Source of the DNA: Microbispora bryophytorum
GTDB lineage: Bacteria > Actinomycetota > Actinomycetes > Streptosporangiales > Streptosporangiaceae
Length of the DNA stretch: 64,000 nt
Reading direction: 5' to 3'
Assembly (NCBI RefSeq): GCF_006874465.1
Contig: NZ_VIRL01000017.1
Span: forward strand, 62,001 to 126,000
A model generated the notes under the pieces. The model was not told the origin of the DNA. It was given only the letters and a program-made list of their open reading frames with translations, and did no database searches. The first letter of the stretch is position 1, and the number at the start of each line of letters is the position of its first letter. This document shows positions 53,752-63,166 of the stretch, in pieces. A program made the translations under genes and the position numbers.

Positions 53752-53865
53752 TCACCAGGGCACCGGCCCGGCGTCGTCGAAGAATCCGCCGGTCGGGCCG
53801 TCGTCGGGCAGGGTCGCGAGCCGGATCGCGATCGCCGCGCCCTGTTCGGGCGTACGGACCCCGCG
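53752..53865 (-). pseudogene. C-terminal fragment of an SDR oxidoreductase
   Basis: The minus strand encodes [19 protein letters not shown] followed by [14 protein letters not shown] and a stop. This is the typical C-terminus of a group of SDRs. The Rossmann domain is missing upstream, so only the last 35 or so codons survive. Confidence 0.6.
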
Positions 53866-53870
53866 GTCCG

Positions 53871-54443
53871 GAAGTTGATGCGGGCGATAACACTCCATGG
53901 TCAGCCGCGCCGCTGATCCGGGTGGCGAGCGGGCCGTACATCTACTTTCCGATGTCGTGGAGTCGTACAGAGGAAGCGTCCGAGTATGCGGTTGAGGTCG
54001 CGTCCCGCCTCGGCTTGAACTGCTATGACCCTCAGTTGGACCCACTTCGTGATGATTCTCGGTCGGGGGCCTTGTGCCTTCGCGGGTCATCCGGTCTGTT
54101 CGGCGTCGCCCTGAGCCGCCCGCTTCCCATCACCGCTACCCCGAAGATCCTGGCTGACCTCGTCGAGTTGGTCGCGAAGGCCGAGAAGGACGCGGACCGG
54201 TACGAGGCCACGGGAGGGGTGGTTCTCGCCGAAACCGGATGGGCAACCAGCCACGGCAGGCAAGTACGAACCTCTGTCGGCGCGCACGGCCGACTTCGGA
54301 GACGGGGCGCCGATGCAGCACCGAGACGCGGCGACCGGTCGCCGTCCGATGAGCATCACGTGAACGAGCTGGTCGCCGGGTGGAATCCGTTCCGTCCGGC
54401 GACCAGTGAAGGCCGTGGGGGAATTGTTTACGGGACGCTGTAA
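53871..54443 (+). pseudogene. Truncated hypothetical protein fragment
   Basis: The frame reads [32 protein letters not shown] and [14 protein letters not shown]. This matches the C-terminal part of a common small actinomycete hypothetical protein (pattern W-S-x-A-E-E-A...FDPQ). The first half is missing and the later part (from about 54050) becomes Arg-rich and unconserved, as after a frameshift. Confidence 0.45.
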
Positions 54444-54646
54444 AGGAACCAGAAGTTGTACTGGTAATCGCAGTGATACCAGGTCCACAGGTGGTTCTGG
54501 ACGCCGTAGTCCCCGTACCGATAGCAGTCGGACGAGGAGTAGTAGACGTTACGAAGCGTGTCGGCCTGCGCGGGGGCGGCGTTTGCGATGACTGCCAGCC
54601 CACCGACCAAAGCGCTGGCGACGGCTAAAGCTCTGATTTTCCCCAC
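54428..54646 (-). CDS. Small secreted aromatic-rich protein
   Basis: A 72-residue precursor. The signal peptide is about 1-29 (KIRALAVASALVGGLAVIANAAPAQA). The mature part is about 43 residues with nine Tyr, three Trp, two Phe and two Cys (SSDCYRYGDYGV, WTWYHCDYQYNFWFLY). The spacing resembles other small actinomycete exported proteins with a Y-x-C...GxxGV...W-x-Y-x-C layout; none has a known role that I recall. The GTG is preceded by GAGGAG. It overlaps the tail of the preceding fragment on the opposite strand. Confidence 0.7.
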   Translation of the reverse strand: MGKIRALAVASALVGGLAVIANAAPAQADTLRNVYYSSSDCYRYGDYGVQNHLWTWYHCDYQYNFWFLYSVP

Positions 54647-55050
54647 TGACTCTCCTCGCAGTGTAGGTCGTGCCGAACTTCCACTGCGGAGCATTGCAGC
54701 GCGGACAATATGAGTACAGATCACGTTACCCGCCGCCGTTCCCCGACGGGGGCGACCTGCGGCTATACCGGGCAGGGGCTGAAACTTTCCTGCGGGTCCT
54801 CCATGCCCGACATCCGATTTCGGATGCTCCCGGGAACATGGCCCCACCATGAGCGCCAGGCCGACCGGGTTGTCGTCGAGGCGCTCCAGGCGAGGGAGAC
54901 CCTCGGCCGGGCCGGTGATCTCGCCCGGCGCGGATCCGTCAACGGCCGTGGACGGTCATGGAGGGTCCTGGACGGTCCTGGACGGCCGCGGGCTGGGGAG
55001 CCCGCGGAGGCCACGCGCCCAGGGCCGGAAGAGGATGCCGGACGTCGTGA
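54647..55050. other. Intergenic region, no gene recognised
   Basis: About 400 bp between two minus-strand genes. It contains a short GGTCCTGGAC tandem duplication (around 54965-54985). Plus-strand frames are Arg-rich and unconserved. Confidence 0.4.
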
Positions 55051-56091
55051 TCAGGCCAGGTTGCCGGCCGGGATCCGTGCCGGAGCGAACTGCTCCTGAA
55101 TCCAGTTCGGGTAGGCGATCGGCGGCCGGCTGACCTCGTCGAGTTCGGCGAGATCCTGCTCGGTGAGAGCCAGGTCGCCGGCGGCGATGTTGTCCGTGAG
55201 CTGTTCCACCTTGCGAGCGCCGACGATGACACTGGTGACGGCGCGCTGGGCGAGCAGCCAGGCGATGGCGACCTGAGCGGGGCTCACCTCGTGTCGCGCG
55301 GCGACGGTCCGCAGCACGTCGAGCACCCTGAAGCCCTTCTCCTCGTCGAAGGGCACGAAGTCGTAGCCGCTCCGGGCCCGGCGGGAGTCCTGTTCGGTGG
55401 TCACCCCGCCGCGGTCGAACTTGCCCGTGAGGAATCCGCCGGCAAGCGGCTGCCACACCGTCAGGCTCAGCCCGGCGTCCTCGGCCAAGGGCACCAGGTC
55501 ACGCTCGGCGTCGCGCGACACCAGCGAGTAGAGCGTCTGATTGGCGGCGAACTTCGCCTGGTTGTGCAGCGCGGAGACGCCCAGCGCCTTGCTGATCTGC
55601 CAGGCGGCAAAGTTGGAACAGCCGATGTAGCGGATCTTGCCCTGTCGTACGGCGTCGTCGAGCGCGCTCAGCGTCTCCTCGATCGGCGTCACGTGGTCGT
55701 AGTTGTGGAGCTGATAGAGATCGATGTAATCGGTCTTCAGCCGACGCAGGCTGTCGTCCAGGGCCCGCATCACGTGAAGACGGGAGAGCCCCTGGTCGTT
55801 GGGCCCGGGCCCGACCGGAGCGAGCAGCTTGGTGGCGAGCACCACGTCCCGCCGGCGCCGCCCGATCGCCCGGCCGAGCAACTCCTCGCTCTCGCCGTCG
55901 GCGTAGACGTCGGCGGTGTCGAAGAAGTTGATCCCGGCGTCGAGTGCCGTGCCGACGACCCGATCCACTTCCTCCTGCCCGAGTGCTCCGATGGTGCTGT
56001 AAACCGGGTGCTCCTTGCCCCCGAACGTCATCGTGCCCAGGGAGATCTCGGAGACCCAGACCCCGGTGTGTCCCAGCAGACGATATTTCAC
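55051..56091 (-). CDS. Aldo/keto reductase
   Basis: A 346-residue TIM-barrel AKR. The catalytic tetrad is Asp and Tyr in FFDTADVYADGESE, Lys in LATKLL and His in YQLHNYD. NADPH-binding features lie near SVIVGARKVEQL. The length and GTMTFGG start fit the AKR7/YakC-like group. The substrate is unknown. It is divergent from a TetR regulator, with an operator-like dyad between. Confidence 0.9.
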   Translation of the reverse strand: MKYRLLGHTGVWVSEISLGTMTFGGKEHPVYSTIGALGQEEVDRVVGTALDAGINFFDTADVYADGESEELLGRAIGRRRRDVVLATKLLAPVGPGPNDQGLSRLHVMRALDDSLRRLKTDYIDLYQLHNYDHVTPIEETLSALDDAVRQGKIRYIGCSNFAAWQISKALGVSALHNQAKFAANQTLYSLVSRDAERDLVPLAEDAGLSLTVWQPLAGGFLTGKFDRGGVTTEQDSRRARSGYDFVPFDEEKGFRVLDVLRTVAARHEVSPAQVAIAWLLAQRAVTSVIVGARKVEQLTDNIAAGDLALTEQDLAELDEVSRPPIAYPNWIQEQFAPARIPAGNLA

Positions 56092-56189
56092 AGCTACTCC
56101 TTCGTGCCGTACGTGCGGTCTACCGGCCGGCGACCAGGCGTTTCGCGCTCACCGGTCGCCGAGTCCGGACATCGTGTCCGAAAATTACG

Positions 56190-56215
56190 CTACACCGTGT
56201 CCGGACGAGGTGTAG
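56190..56215. promoter_or_regulatory. TetR operator candidate
   Basis: CTACACC (56190-56196) and GGTGTAG (56209-56215) flank a TCCGGA centre. It lies between the divergent AKR and TetR genes, and a TACGCT -10-like hexamer overlaps it. Confidence 0.5.
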
Positions 56216-56256
56216 TGTGACGTTGGCCGCAAGGCGACGACTCTAGGATCCTGGAC

Positions 56257-56886
56257 ATGCCTTCGATCACCCGGCGACGCACCGCGAATGTCGGCCGCCC
56301 CACCTCGGCCGAGGCGGACATCCTGGCCGCGACGCAGCGTCTGCTGATCAACGGCGCGAACTTCACCGAGCTCGGCGTGCAACAGATCTGCACCGAGGCC
56401 GGAGTCGCCCGCTCGACCTTCTACAGCCACTTCCGCGACAAGGTCGACCTGCTCGTGCGCCTGGCCGCCGCGTTCACGGCCTCATCCTTCGACTTCGCCT
56501 CGGCATGGGCCCCATCGGATGGCGTCGAACGCCTCGCGGACACCTTCCTGCACGTGGTGAAGGTCTATCGGGAACACGCCGCCGTACGGCGGGCGCTCGC
56601 CGAGGTCGCCACCTACGACGCGACCGTGCGTGACTTCTGGAGTGCGGAGCTCGACCAGTTCACGGACTGGACGATCGCATTGCTCCGCGCTGAGCAGGAG
56701 GCGGGCCGCGCTCCCGCCGACCTGGACCCGGTGAGCGCTACCCGGGTGATCGTCATGGGCGGCGAACGGGCCCTCGTCGCCCACGTCACCGCCGAGGATT
56801 CCGGCAGCGACGCCGCGTTCGCCCGCGAGCTGGCACTGACCTGGTGGTACGGCGTCTACCGCCGCCCGGCGGACCACAGCAAGTAG
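56257..56886 (+). CDS. TetR-family regulator
   Basis: A 209-residue regulator. The N-terminal helix-turn-helix is in ILAATQRLLINGANFTELGVQQICTEAGVARSTFYSHF (about 22-60). The C-terminal ligand domain is generic. Divergent orientation suggests control of the aldo/keto reductase gene. Confidence 0.88.
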   Translation: MPSITRRRTANVGRPTSAEADILAATQRLLINGANFTELGVQQICTEAGVARSTFYSHFRDKVDLLVRLAAAFTASSFDFASAWAPSDGVERLADTFLHVVKVYREHAAVRRALAEVATYDATVRDFWSAELDQFTDWTIALLRAEQEAGRAPADLDPVSATRVIVMGGERALVAHVTAEDSGSDAAFARELALTWWYGVYRRPADHSK

Positions 56887-56942
56887 GCGCCTAATACGTC
56901 CTGTTTGCGGAAGCCCGCGTCATGGATGCGGGGCGGCGGCGG

Positions 56943-57731
56943 TCAGATGGTCTTGATCTGCCCGCCGTCGAGGATGAACTCGGCGCCGGTGGTGTTGGCG
57001 GAGCGGGCGGAGGCGAGGAAGAGCACCAGGTCGGCGACCTCGCGGGCCTCGGTGACCCGGCCGGTGCTGATCCCCATGCTCTGTGGCACGACCTCGTCGA
57101 GCGCCTGCTGGGCGGTGACTCCGGCGCCGGCGGCCACGCTGTGCGCCATGCCGTCCTGTCCGGTCCAGAACGGGGTCCGCACCGGCCCGGGTGAGACGGC
57201 GTTGACCCGCACGCCGCGTGGTGCGAACTCCTCCGACAGCGCCTTGGTCAGGTTGGTCACCGCGGCCTTCGCCGCGGAGTAGTCGACCACCGTCGGGAAC
57301 GGCAGCCGGGCGTTGATGCTGCTGATGTTGACGATCGTCCCGCCGTTTTCCAGCAGAGCGGGCAGGGCCGCCCTGCTGGTGCGCACGACGCTGAAGAAGG
57401 TCACGTCGAATATCCGCGCCCACTCGGCGTCGTCCACATCGAGGAAGCTCGACCGGGCGCTGCCGGCGCCGACGTTGTTGACCAGCACGTCCAGCCGTCC
57501 GTATGCCGACAGCGCGGCATCGACGAGCCGCTGCGGGGTGCCCGCCTCGGTGATGTCGGCCAGCACCACGGTGGCGCCACGCGCGGCCAGGGCGTCGAGC
57601 TCGGGGGTGCTCGTGCGGCTGCTCGTCACCACGTGCGCGCCCTCGTCGAGCAACGCCGCCGCGACGGCCAGACCGATGCCTTTGCTCCCGCCGGTGACGA
57701 CGGCGACCTTGCCCTGCAGTTCGAGATTCAT
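56943..57731 (-). CDS. SDR-family oxidoreductase (3-oxoacyl-ACP reductase-like)
   Basis: A 262-residue classical SDR: VTGGSKGIG (12-20), NNVG, Ser in NISSINA, DYSAAKAAV with Tyr/Lys, and the C-terminal GAEFILDGGQ. The start at 57731 follows AAGGGGA. The gene lies directly downstream of a TetR gene on the same strand, and its promoter carries a 20-bp sequence that also occurs in the TetR promoter. Confidence 0.9.
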   Translation of the reverse strand: MNLELQGKVAVVTGGSKGIGLAVAAALLDEGAHVVTSSRTSTPELDALAARGATVVLADITEAGTPQRLVDAALSAYGRLDVLVNNVGAGSARSSFLDVDDAEWARIFDVTFFSVVRTSRAALPALLENGGTIVNISSINARLPFPTVVDYSAAKAAVTNLTKALSEEFAPRGVRVNAVSPGPVRTPFWTGQDGMAHSVAAGAGVTAQQALDEVVPQSMGISTGRVTEAREVADLVLFLASARSANTTGAEFILDGGQIKTI

Positions 57732-57742
57732 GAAATTCCCCT

Positions 57743-57762
57743 TTGTTGACTGATCGGTTCCT
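57743..57762. promoter_or_regulatory. TetR operator copy 1 (SDR promoter)
   Basis: TTGTTGACTGATCGGTTCCT lies 12 bp upstream of the SDR start. It is the exact reverse complement of copy 2 at 58375-58394. The core ACTGATCGGT is a near palindrome. Confidence 0.65.
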
Positions 57763-57780
57763 AATTTGGGTAACAAAAAG

Positions 57781-58356
57781 TCAGTCGAGCGCGCCCAGGG
57801 CGACCTCCACGGCGTTGTTGAGGAACGCGCGATCCGCGCGGGCCTTGCCCATGACCCGCAGACCCTGCAGGAACGTGGTCAGGAACTGGGCCAGCTCCCG
57901 CGGTTTCTTGTCCGCCGCGATGTCCCCGCGGGCCTGGGCCCGCTCCAACGCCCCGGCCAGGGCCGACTCGATCTGGCTCATGGTGCGGGAGACCTGCCGC
58001 ACCGTGTCCTGGTGTGCCGAGCGCTCCGTGGCCGCATTGACCAGCAGGCACCCCAGCTCCGGATCGGCCAGGTCGGCCTCCGCCAGCTCCAACAGCGCCG
58101 CCCGGATGGCCGGACGCACCTGCTCCGCCCGGTCCAGCATCTCGATCAGCCCGGTCGCGTGGCGCTCGCAGTAACGGCGAAGCGCCATCGCGTAGAGCTG
58201 CTCCTTGGATCCGAACGCCTTGTACAGGCTGCCCCGGGCGATCCCGAGGCCCTCGACGAGATCCTCCGTCGAGGTCCCCTCGAACCCCTGACGCCAGAAC
58301 AACTCCATCGCGCGGTCGACTGCCGCGTCGATGTCGAACGTCCTCGGCCTGCCCAT
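57781..58356 (-). CDS. TetR-family regulator
   Basis: A 191-residue regulator of the AcrR/YcdC-like type. The helix-turn-helix is in STEDLVEGLGIARGSLYKAFGSKEQLY (about 28-55); the C-terminal domain has TERSAHQDTVRQVSRTM. It sits upstream of the SDR gene on the same strand, with a shared operator before each gene, so it probably represses both. Confidence 0.9.
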   Translation of the reverse strand: MGRPRTFDIDAAVDRAMELFWRQGFEGTSTEDLVEGLGIARGSLYKAFGSKEQLYAMALRRYCERHATGLIEMLDRAEQVRPAIRAALLELAEADLADPELGCLLVNAATERSAHQDTVRQVSRTMSQIESALAGALERAQARGDIAADKKPRELAQFLTTFLQGLRVMGKARADRAFLNNAVEVALGALD

Positions 58357-58374
58357 GCCACGACCGTACCAATA

Positions 58375-58394
58375 AGGAACCGATCAGTCAACAA
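58375..58394. promoter_or_regulatory. TetR operator copy 2 (tetR promoter)
   Basis: AGGAACCGATCAGTCAACAA lies 19 bp upstream of the TetR start. It is identical, in inverted orientation, to copy 1 before the SDR gene. Confidence 0.65.
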
Positions 58395-58400
58395 CCGTGC

Positions 58401-59009
58401 TCAAGGATTGGCGCGGCGCCGGAACCTGCCGCTGACTCCGCCGAACAGCGCCATGCCTTTGATCACGACCACCGGCGCCGACGGGTCGACGTTCGGGCTG
58501 TTGTGCACGTCGTAGCCACCGAAGATGCCGGCGCCCTGGCAGCGCACCTCGACCCCCTCCGGCAGGATGATCTCTGCCCCGCCGAAGATGGCGTTGATCG
58601 TGATCTCGACCTCTTTCGCCTCGAACAGGGCTTCGGTCAGGTCGAACCGCATGCCGCCGAAGACGGCCAGCGCCCTGGTGTTGCGCCGCACGCGCCAGCG
58701 GCCCTTGCGCTCGGCCCCGCCGAAGATGGCGACGATGGTGTCGGTCTCGGTGCTCTCGCTCTGCGGCGTGTAGTAGGCCGGGCTCGCGGCCGGACGGTGC
58801 TGCTCGACCTGGAGGTCCTGGGTGAGGACGTCGAGCTCTCCCACGGTCTTGGCCTGATAGAGGCTGTCCAGCCGCTCGGAGTACTCGTCGTGGCTCAGCT
58901 GGCCCGTGCTCAGGGCTTCCCCGAGCAGGGCGGCGGCCTGGTCCCTGTTGCTGTCCGAGGCGCGTAGATGCGACGTGGGGGAGTCCCGGCGCTGAGGGGG
59001 ATTTTCCAT
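58401..59009 (-). CDS. DUF1707 and LiaF-like domain protein
   Basis: A 202-residue soluble protein. DUF1707 comes first (LRASDSNRDQAAALLGEALSTGQLSHDEYSERL), then a LiaF-type (DUF2154/DUF4097-like) beta domain with repeated FGG motifs (AIFGGAER, AVFGGMRFD, AIFGGAEI, IFGGYDV, LFGGVSG). There are no membrane helices. The FGG strands form a beta-helix; in Firmicutes LiaF restrains LiaRS. The start is uncertain: ATG 59009, GTG 59018 or TTG 59030. Confidence 0.8.
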   Translation of the reverse strand: MENPPQRRDSPTSHLRASDSNRDQAAALLGEALSTGQLSHDEYSERLDSLYQAKTVGELDVLTQDLQVEQHRPAASPAYYTPQSESTETDTIVAIFGGAERKGRWRVRRNTRALAVFGGMRFDLTEALFEAKEVEITINAIFGGAEIILPEGVEVRCQGAGIFGGYDVHNSPNVDPSAPVVVIKGMALFGGVSGRFRRRANP

Positions 59010-59026
59010 GCTGGTCACGATAGTTC

Positions 59027-59116
59027 TCAATCGACCCGGCAGGGAGTTCGTCGCGCTTCGAAATGTTCTTGTAGCCGGTCGACGAAGAGCCGGGTGCCGT
59101 CGAGGGCGATCTCGAC
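59027..59116 (-). pseudogene. Possible C-terminal gene fragment
   Basis: The minus strand reads AVEIALDGTRLFVDRL and QEHFEARRTPCRVD before a TGA. It has coding-like composition but no upstream gene. It may be the end of a lost regulator. Weak. Confidence 0.2.
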
Positions 59117-59156
59117 GGCGAAGGCCCCTTCCCTCGCCCGGGAAGGGGCCTTCGCC
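59117..59156. terminator. Terminator after the azoreductase gene
   Basis: Perfect 17-bp arms GGCGAAGGCCCCTTCCC (59117-59133) and GGGAAGGGGCCTTCGCC (59140-59156) with a 6-base loop, 30 bp past the minus-strand stop. Confidence 0.8.
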
Positions 59157-59186
59157 GGCCGGATGCCCGCCCCCGCCGGGCTCCCT

Positions 59187-59831
59187 TTACGCGACGGCGG
59201 CGGGAGTCCAGAGACCGTCGATCTCCTGCTGCGCCGTCGCGAGGCTCTTGTCGGCCAGCGGAATCAGCTCGGCCATCGCCGGTGTGACGTAGGAGAGGGT
59301 GAGCTCGGCCGTGATGAAGCGGGGCTGCAGGCCCGTCATGGACAGGCCGTGCGGCAGCCACGGCTCCGCGTGGTCCCATCCCTCGCGTGGGGTCCCCGCG
59401 CCGTAGCCGCCGCCGCGACTCGCGAGGACCAGGAAGTCACGCCCTCCCAGCAGGCCCTCGCCCGTCGCGGGGTCGTACGACAGCCCGGGGGCGATGAGGT
59501 GGTCGACCCAGGACTTGACGGTGCTGGGCGCGCCGTAGTTGTAGAGCGGGAGCCCGAGAACGATCGTGTCGGCCTGCCTCACCTCGCCGATCAACTGTTC
59601 CGTCAACCTCCACGAGGCCTCCTGGGCGGGGGTGTGCTGCTCTCGCGGGACTATCCGGGCCAGGCCGCCCTCCTGGTCGAAGTGCGGGAGCGGGGTCCTG
59701 CCCAGGTCGCGGTAGGTGACGGTGCCAGCGGGATGCGCGGCGCGCCAGGCGGCGACGGCCCGCGCGGTGAGCTTGCGGCTGACGGAACGCTCGCCCTGGA
59801 TGCTCGCGTCGATGTGCAGCAAATGAGACAT
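59187..59831 (-). CDS. FMN-dependent NADH-azoreductase (AzoR-type flavodoxin-fold)
   Basis: A 214-residue flavodoxin-fold protein. It has HIDASIQGERSVSRKLT for FMN phosphate binding, PLYNYGAPSTVKSWVDHL and ASRGGGYG. AzoR reduces quinones and azo dyes with NADH through a homodimeric FMN site. The ATG at 59831 begins MSHLLHIDAS, the family start. It is divergent from a MarR regulator. Confidence 0.9.
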   Translation of the reverse strand: MSHLLHIDASIQGERSVSRKLTARAVAAWRAAHPAGTVTYRDLGRTPLPHFDQEGGLARIVPREQHTPAQEASWRLTEQLIGEVRQADTIVLGLPLYNYGAPSTVKSWVDHLIAPGLSYDPATGEGLLGGRDFLVLASRGGGYGAGTPREGWDHAEPWLPHGLSMTGLQPRFITAELTLSYVTPAMAELIPLADKSLATAQQEIDGLWTPAAVA

Positions 59832-59852
59832 CTGATGACCTTTCACAGATGG

Positions 59853-59867
59853 TTTGTGCTGCACCAA
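59853..59867. promoter_or_regulatory. MarR operator candidate
   Basis: TTTGTGCTGCACCAA is a 15-bp near-palindrome centred on GTGC-T-GCAC. It lies between the divergent azoreductase and MarR genes. Confidence 0.45.
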
Positions 59868-59914
59868 TCATTAGTCTTCCGCGCATCGCAGGTCAAGTCG
59901 GCTAGAGTTGGGCC

Positions 59915-60400
59915 ATGACGTCACTGCCCGTCGTCAACCAGCCGGTGCACCGGTGCGGCGCGCTGCTCGAACACCTCGCGCGCCGTCTGCGCCTTCGTTC
60001 CGAGTCGGTGCTCGCGCCGCTCGGTCTGCGTCCCCGCCACCTCGTCGCCCTCACGGTGCTGCGGGAACGCGGCGGCAGCACCCAGCAGGCGCTCGCGAGC
60101 ACGCTGGAGATGGACGGGACGAACGTCGTCGGGCTGCTCAACGACCTGGAAGCCGAGAAACTGATCGAGCGGCGGCGGTCGCCGGAGGATCGCCGCAGGC
60201 ATCTCGTCGAACTCACCGAGGCCGGCGCGAAGCTACTCGCGAAGGCCGAGTTCGCGCTGGCGGCGGTCGAGGACGAGGTGCTCGGCGCGCTCGACTACGA
60301 CCAGCGCGAGAGTCTCTACGGCCTGCTCCGGCAGGTCGCCACCGGCAGTGCGGAGGCATGCGCCGAGGTGGCCGCCTGCGACGAAGCCCCACTCTGCTGA
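59915..60400 (+). CDS. MarR-family regulator
   Basis: A 161-residue winged-helix MarR protein: LASTLEMDGTNVVGLLNDLEAEKLIERRRSPEDRRRHLVELT contains the recognition helix and wing. Several cysteines lie at the C-terminus (EACAEVAACDEAPLC) and one at residue 14, which could make it thiol- or quinone-responsive like other azoreductase regulators (inference). It is divergent from the azoreductase gene. Confidence 0.88.
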   Translation: MTSLPVVNQPVHRCGALLEHLARRLRLRSESVLAPLGLRPRHLVALTVLRERGGSTQQALASTLEMDGTNVVGLLNDLEAEKLIERRRSPEDRRRHLVELTEAGAKLLAKAEFALAAVEDEVLGALDYDQRESLYGLLRQVATGSAEACAEVAACDEAPLC

Positions 60401-60508
60401 CAGTGGTGGGGCCGCCGGCCTGCCCGCATTCCTCGCCGTGATCACCCCGGTCGGCCGGGCGTCGGCGTCGATCGTGACCGGGGTCGACCCCCGGCCTGTT
60501 CGTGTGAA

Positions 60509-60542
60509 CCCGCGGGGCCCCGGGCACGAAGGGCCCCGCGGG
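60509..60542. terminator. Terminator after the amine oxidase gene
   Basis: Perfect 12-bp arms CCCGCGGGGCCC (60509-60520) and GGGCCCCGCGGG (60531-60542) with a 10-base loop, just past the minus-strand stop at 60551. Confidence 0.65.
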
Positions 60543-60550
60543 AGTACGGG

Positions 60551-62398
<1,848 letters not shown>

Positions 62399-62503
62399 GA
62401 ACTCCTCCTCCGCGAGTCGACTACGGACAGTGAGTGTCGGGGTCATGGTCACGCGACCGCACGCGACGCGCCGGGGGCGGGCAACTGGTGTCCCAGGCAA
62501 TGG

Positions 62504-63043
62504 TCAAGACGAGGGGGCGTCGTCCAGTGTCCGCTCCCAGAACACCTCGTCATGCCATGCGCCGTCGAGGAAGATGTGGGCGTGGGCGACCCCCCAGGGT
62601 TGGAAGCCGTTGGCGCGCAGCACCCGCTGCGAGGCCAGGTTGTCCATCCGGGTGTGCGCCTCCGCGCGGTGCAGCCCGAGCTCCTCGGTCATCACGGTGA
62701 GTATCCGGCTCACCGCCCGGGTCGCGTGCCCCCGGCCGCTGGAGGCCGAGGCGACCCAGTAGCCCAGGAAGCCCTTCCGGAAGGGGGCGCGCAGGATCGT
62801 GCTCACGGTCACCTGACCGACGACCTCGCCGTCCGCGAGGATGACCGCCGGCCAGCGCTCGCCCCGGTCGTGCTCACCGAGCAGCGTCTCGATGCGCCGG
62901 CGCTGCCCGGCCTCGGTGTAGAACTCGTCCGGCTGGGCCGGTTCCCGGGTGGCGTTCGCCTGCCTGTCGCGGGCGCGGTGCGCCGCGATCACCCCGGCGT
63001 CGTCCACCCGGATGAGCCGGATCGTGGTCTCCTCGTCCGCCAT
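62504..63043 (-). CDS. GNAT-family N-acetyltransferase (RimJ/RimL type)
   Basis: A 179-residue acetyltransferase: YWVASASSGRGHATRAVSRI holds the acetyl-CoA loop, followed by RAEAHTRMDNLASQRVLRANGFQPWG, typical of the RimJ/RimL group. The substrate is probably a protein N-terminus or small amine, but unknown. The ATG at 63043 begins MADEETTIRL. Confidence 0.88.
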   Translation of the reverse strand: MADEETTIRLIRVDDAGVIAAHRARDRQANATREPAQPDEFYTEAGQRRRIETLLGEHDRGERWPAVILADGEVVGQVTVSTILRAPFRKGFLGYWVASASSGRGHATRAVSRILTVMTEELGLHRAEAHTRMDNLASQRVLRANGFQPWGVAHAHIFLDGAWHDEVFWERTLDDAPSS

Positions 63044-63166
63044 GTGGCCGTTCCTCCGCTTCTGTACCGTCCGCACTGCCGGGCGATCGTAACCCCGCCG
63101 GCGCCGTGCGGCAGGCCGGGAAAGTGACGGCTGGACCGGTTCACGCCGTCTCCCTAGCATTGGCCC

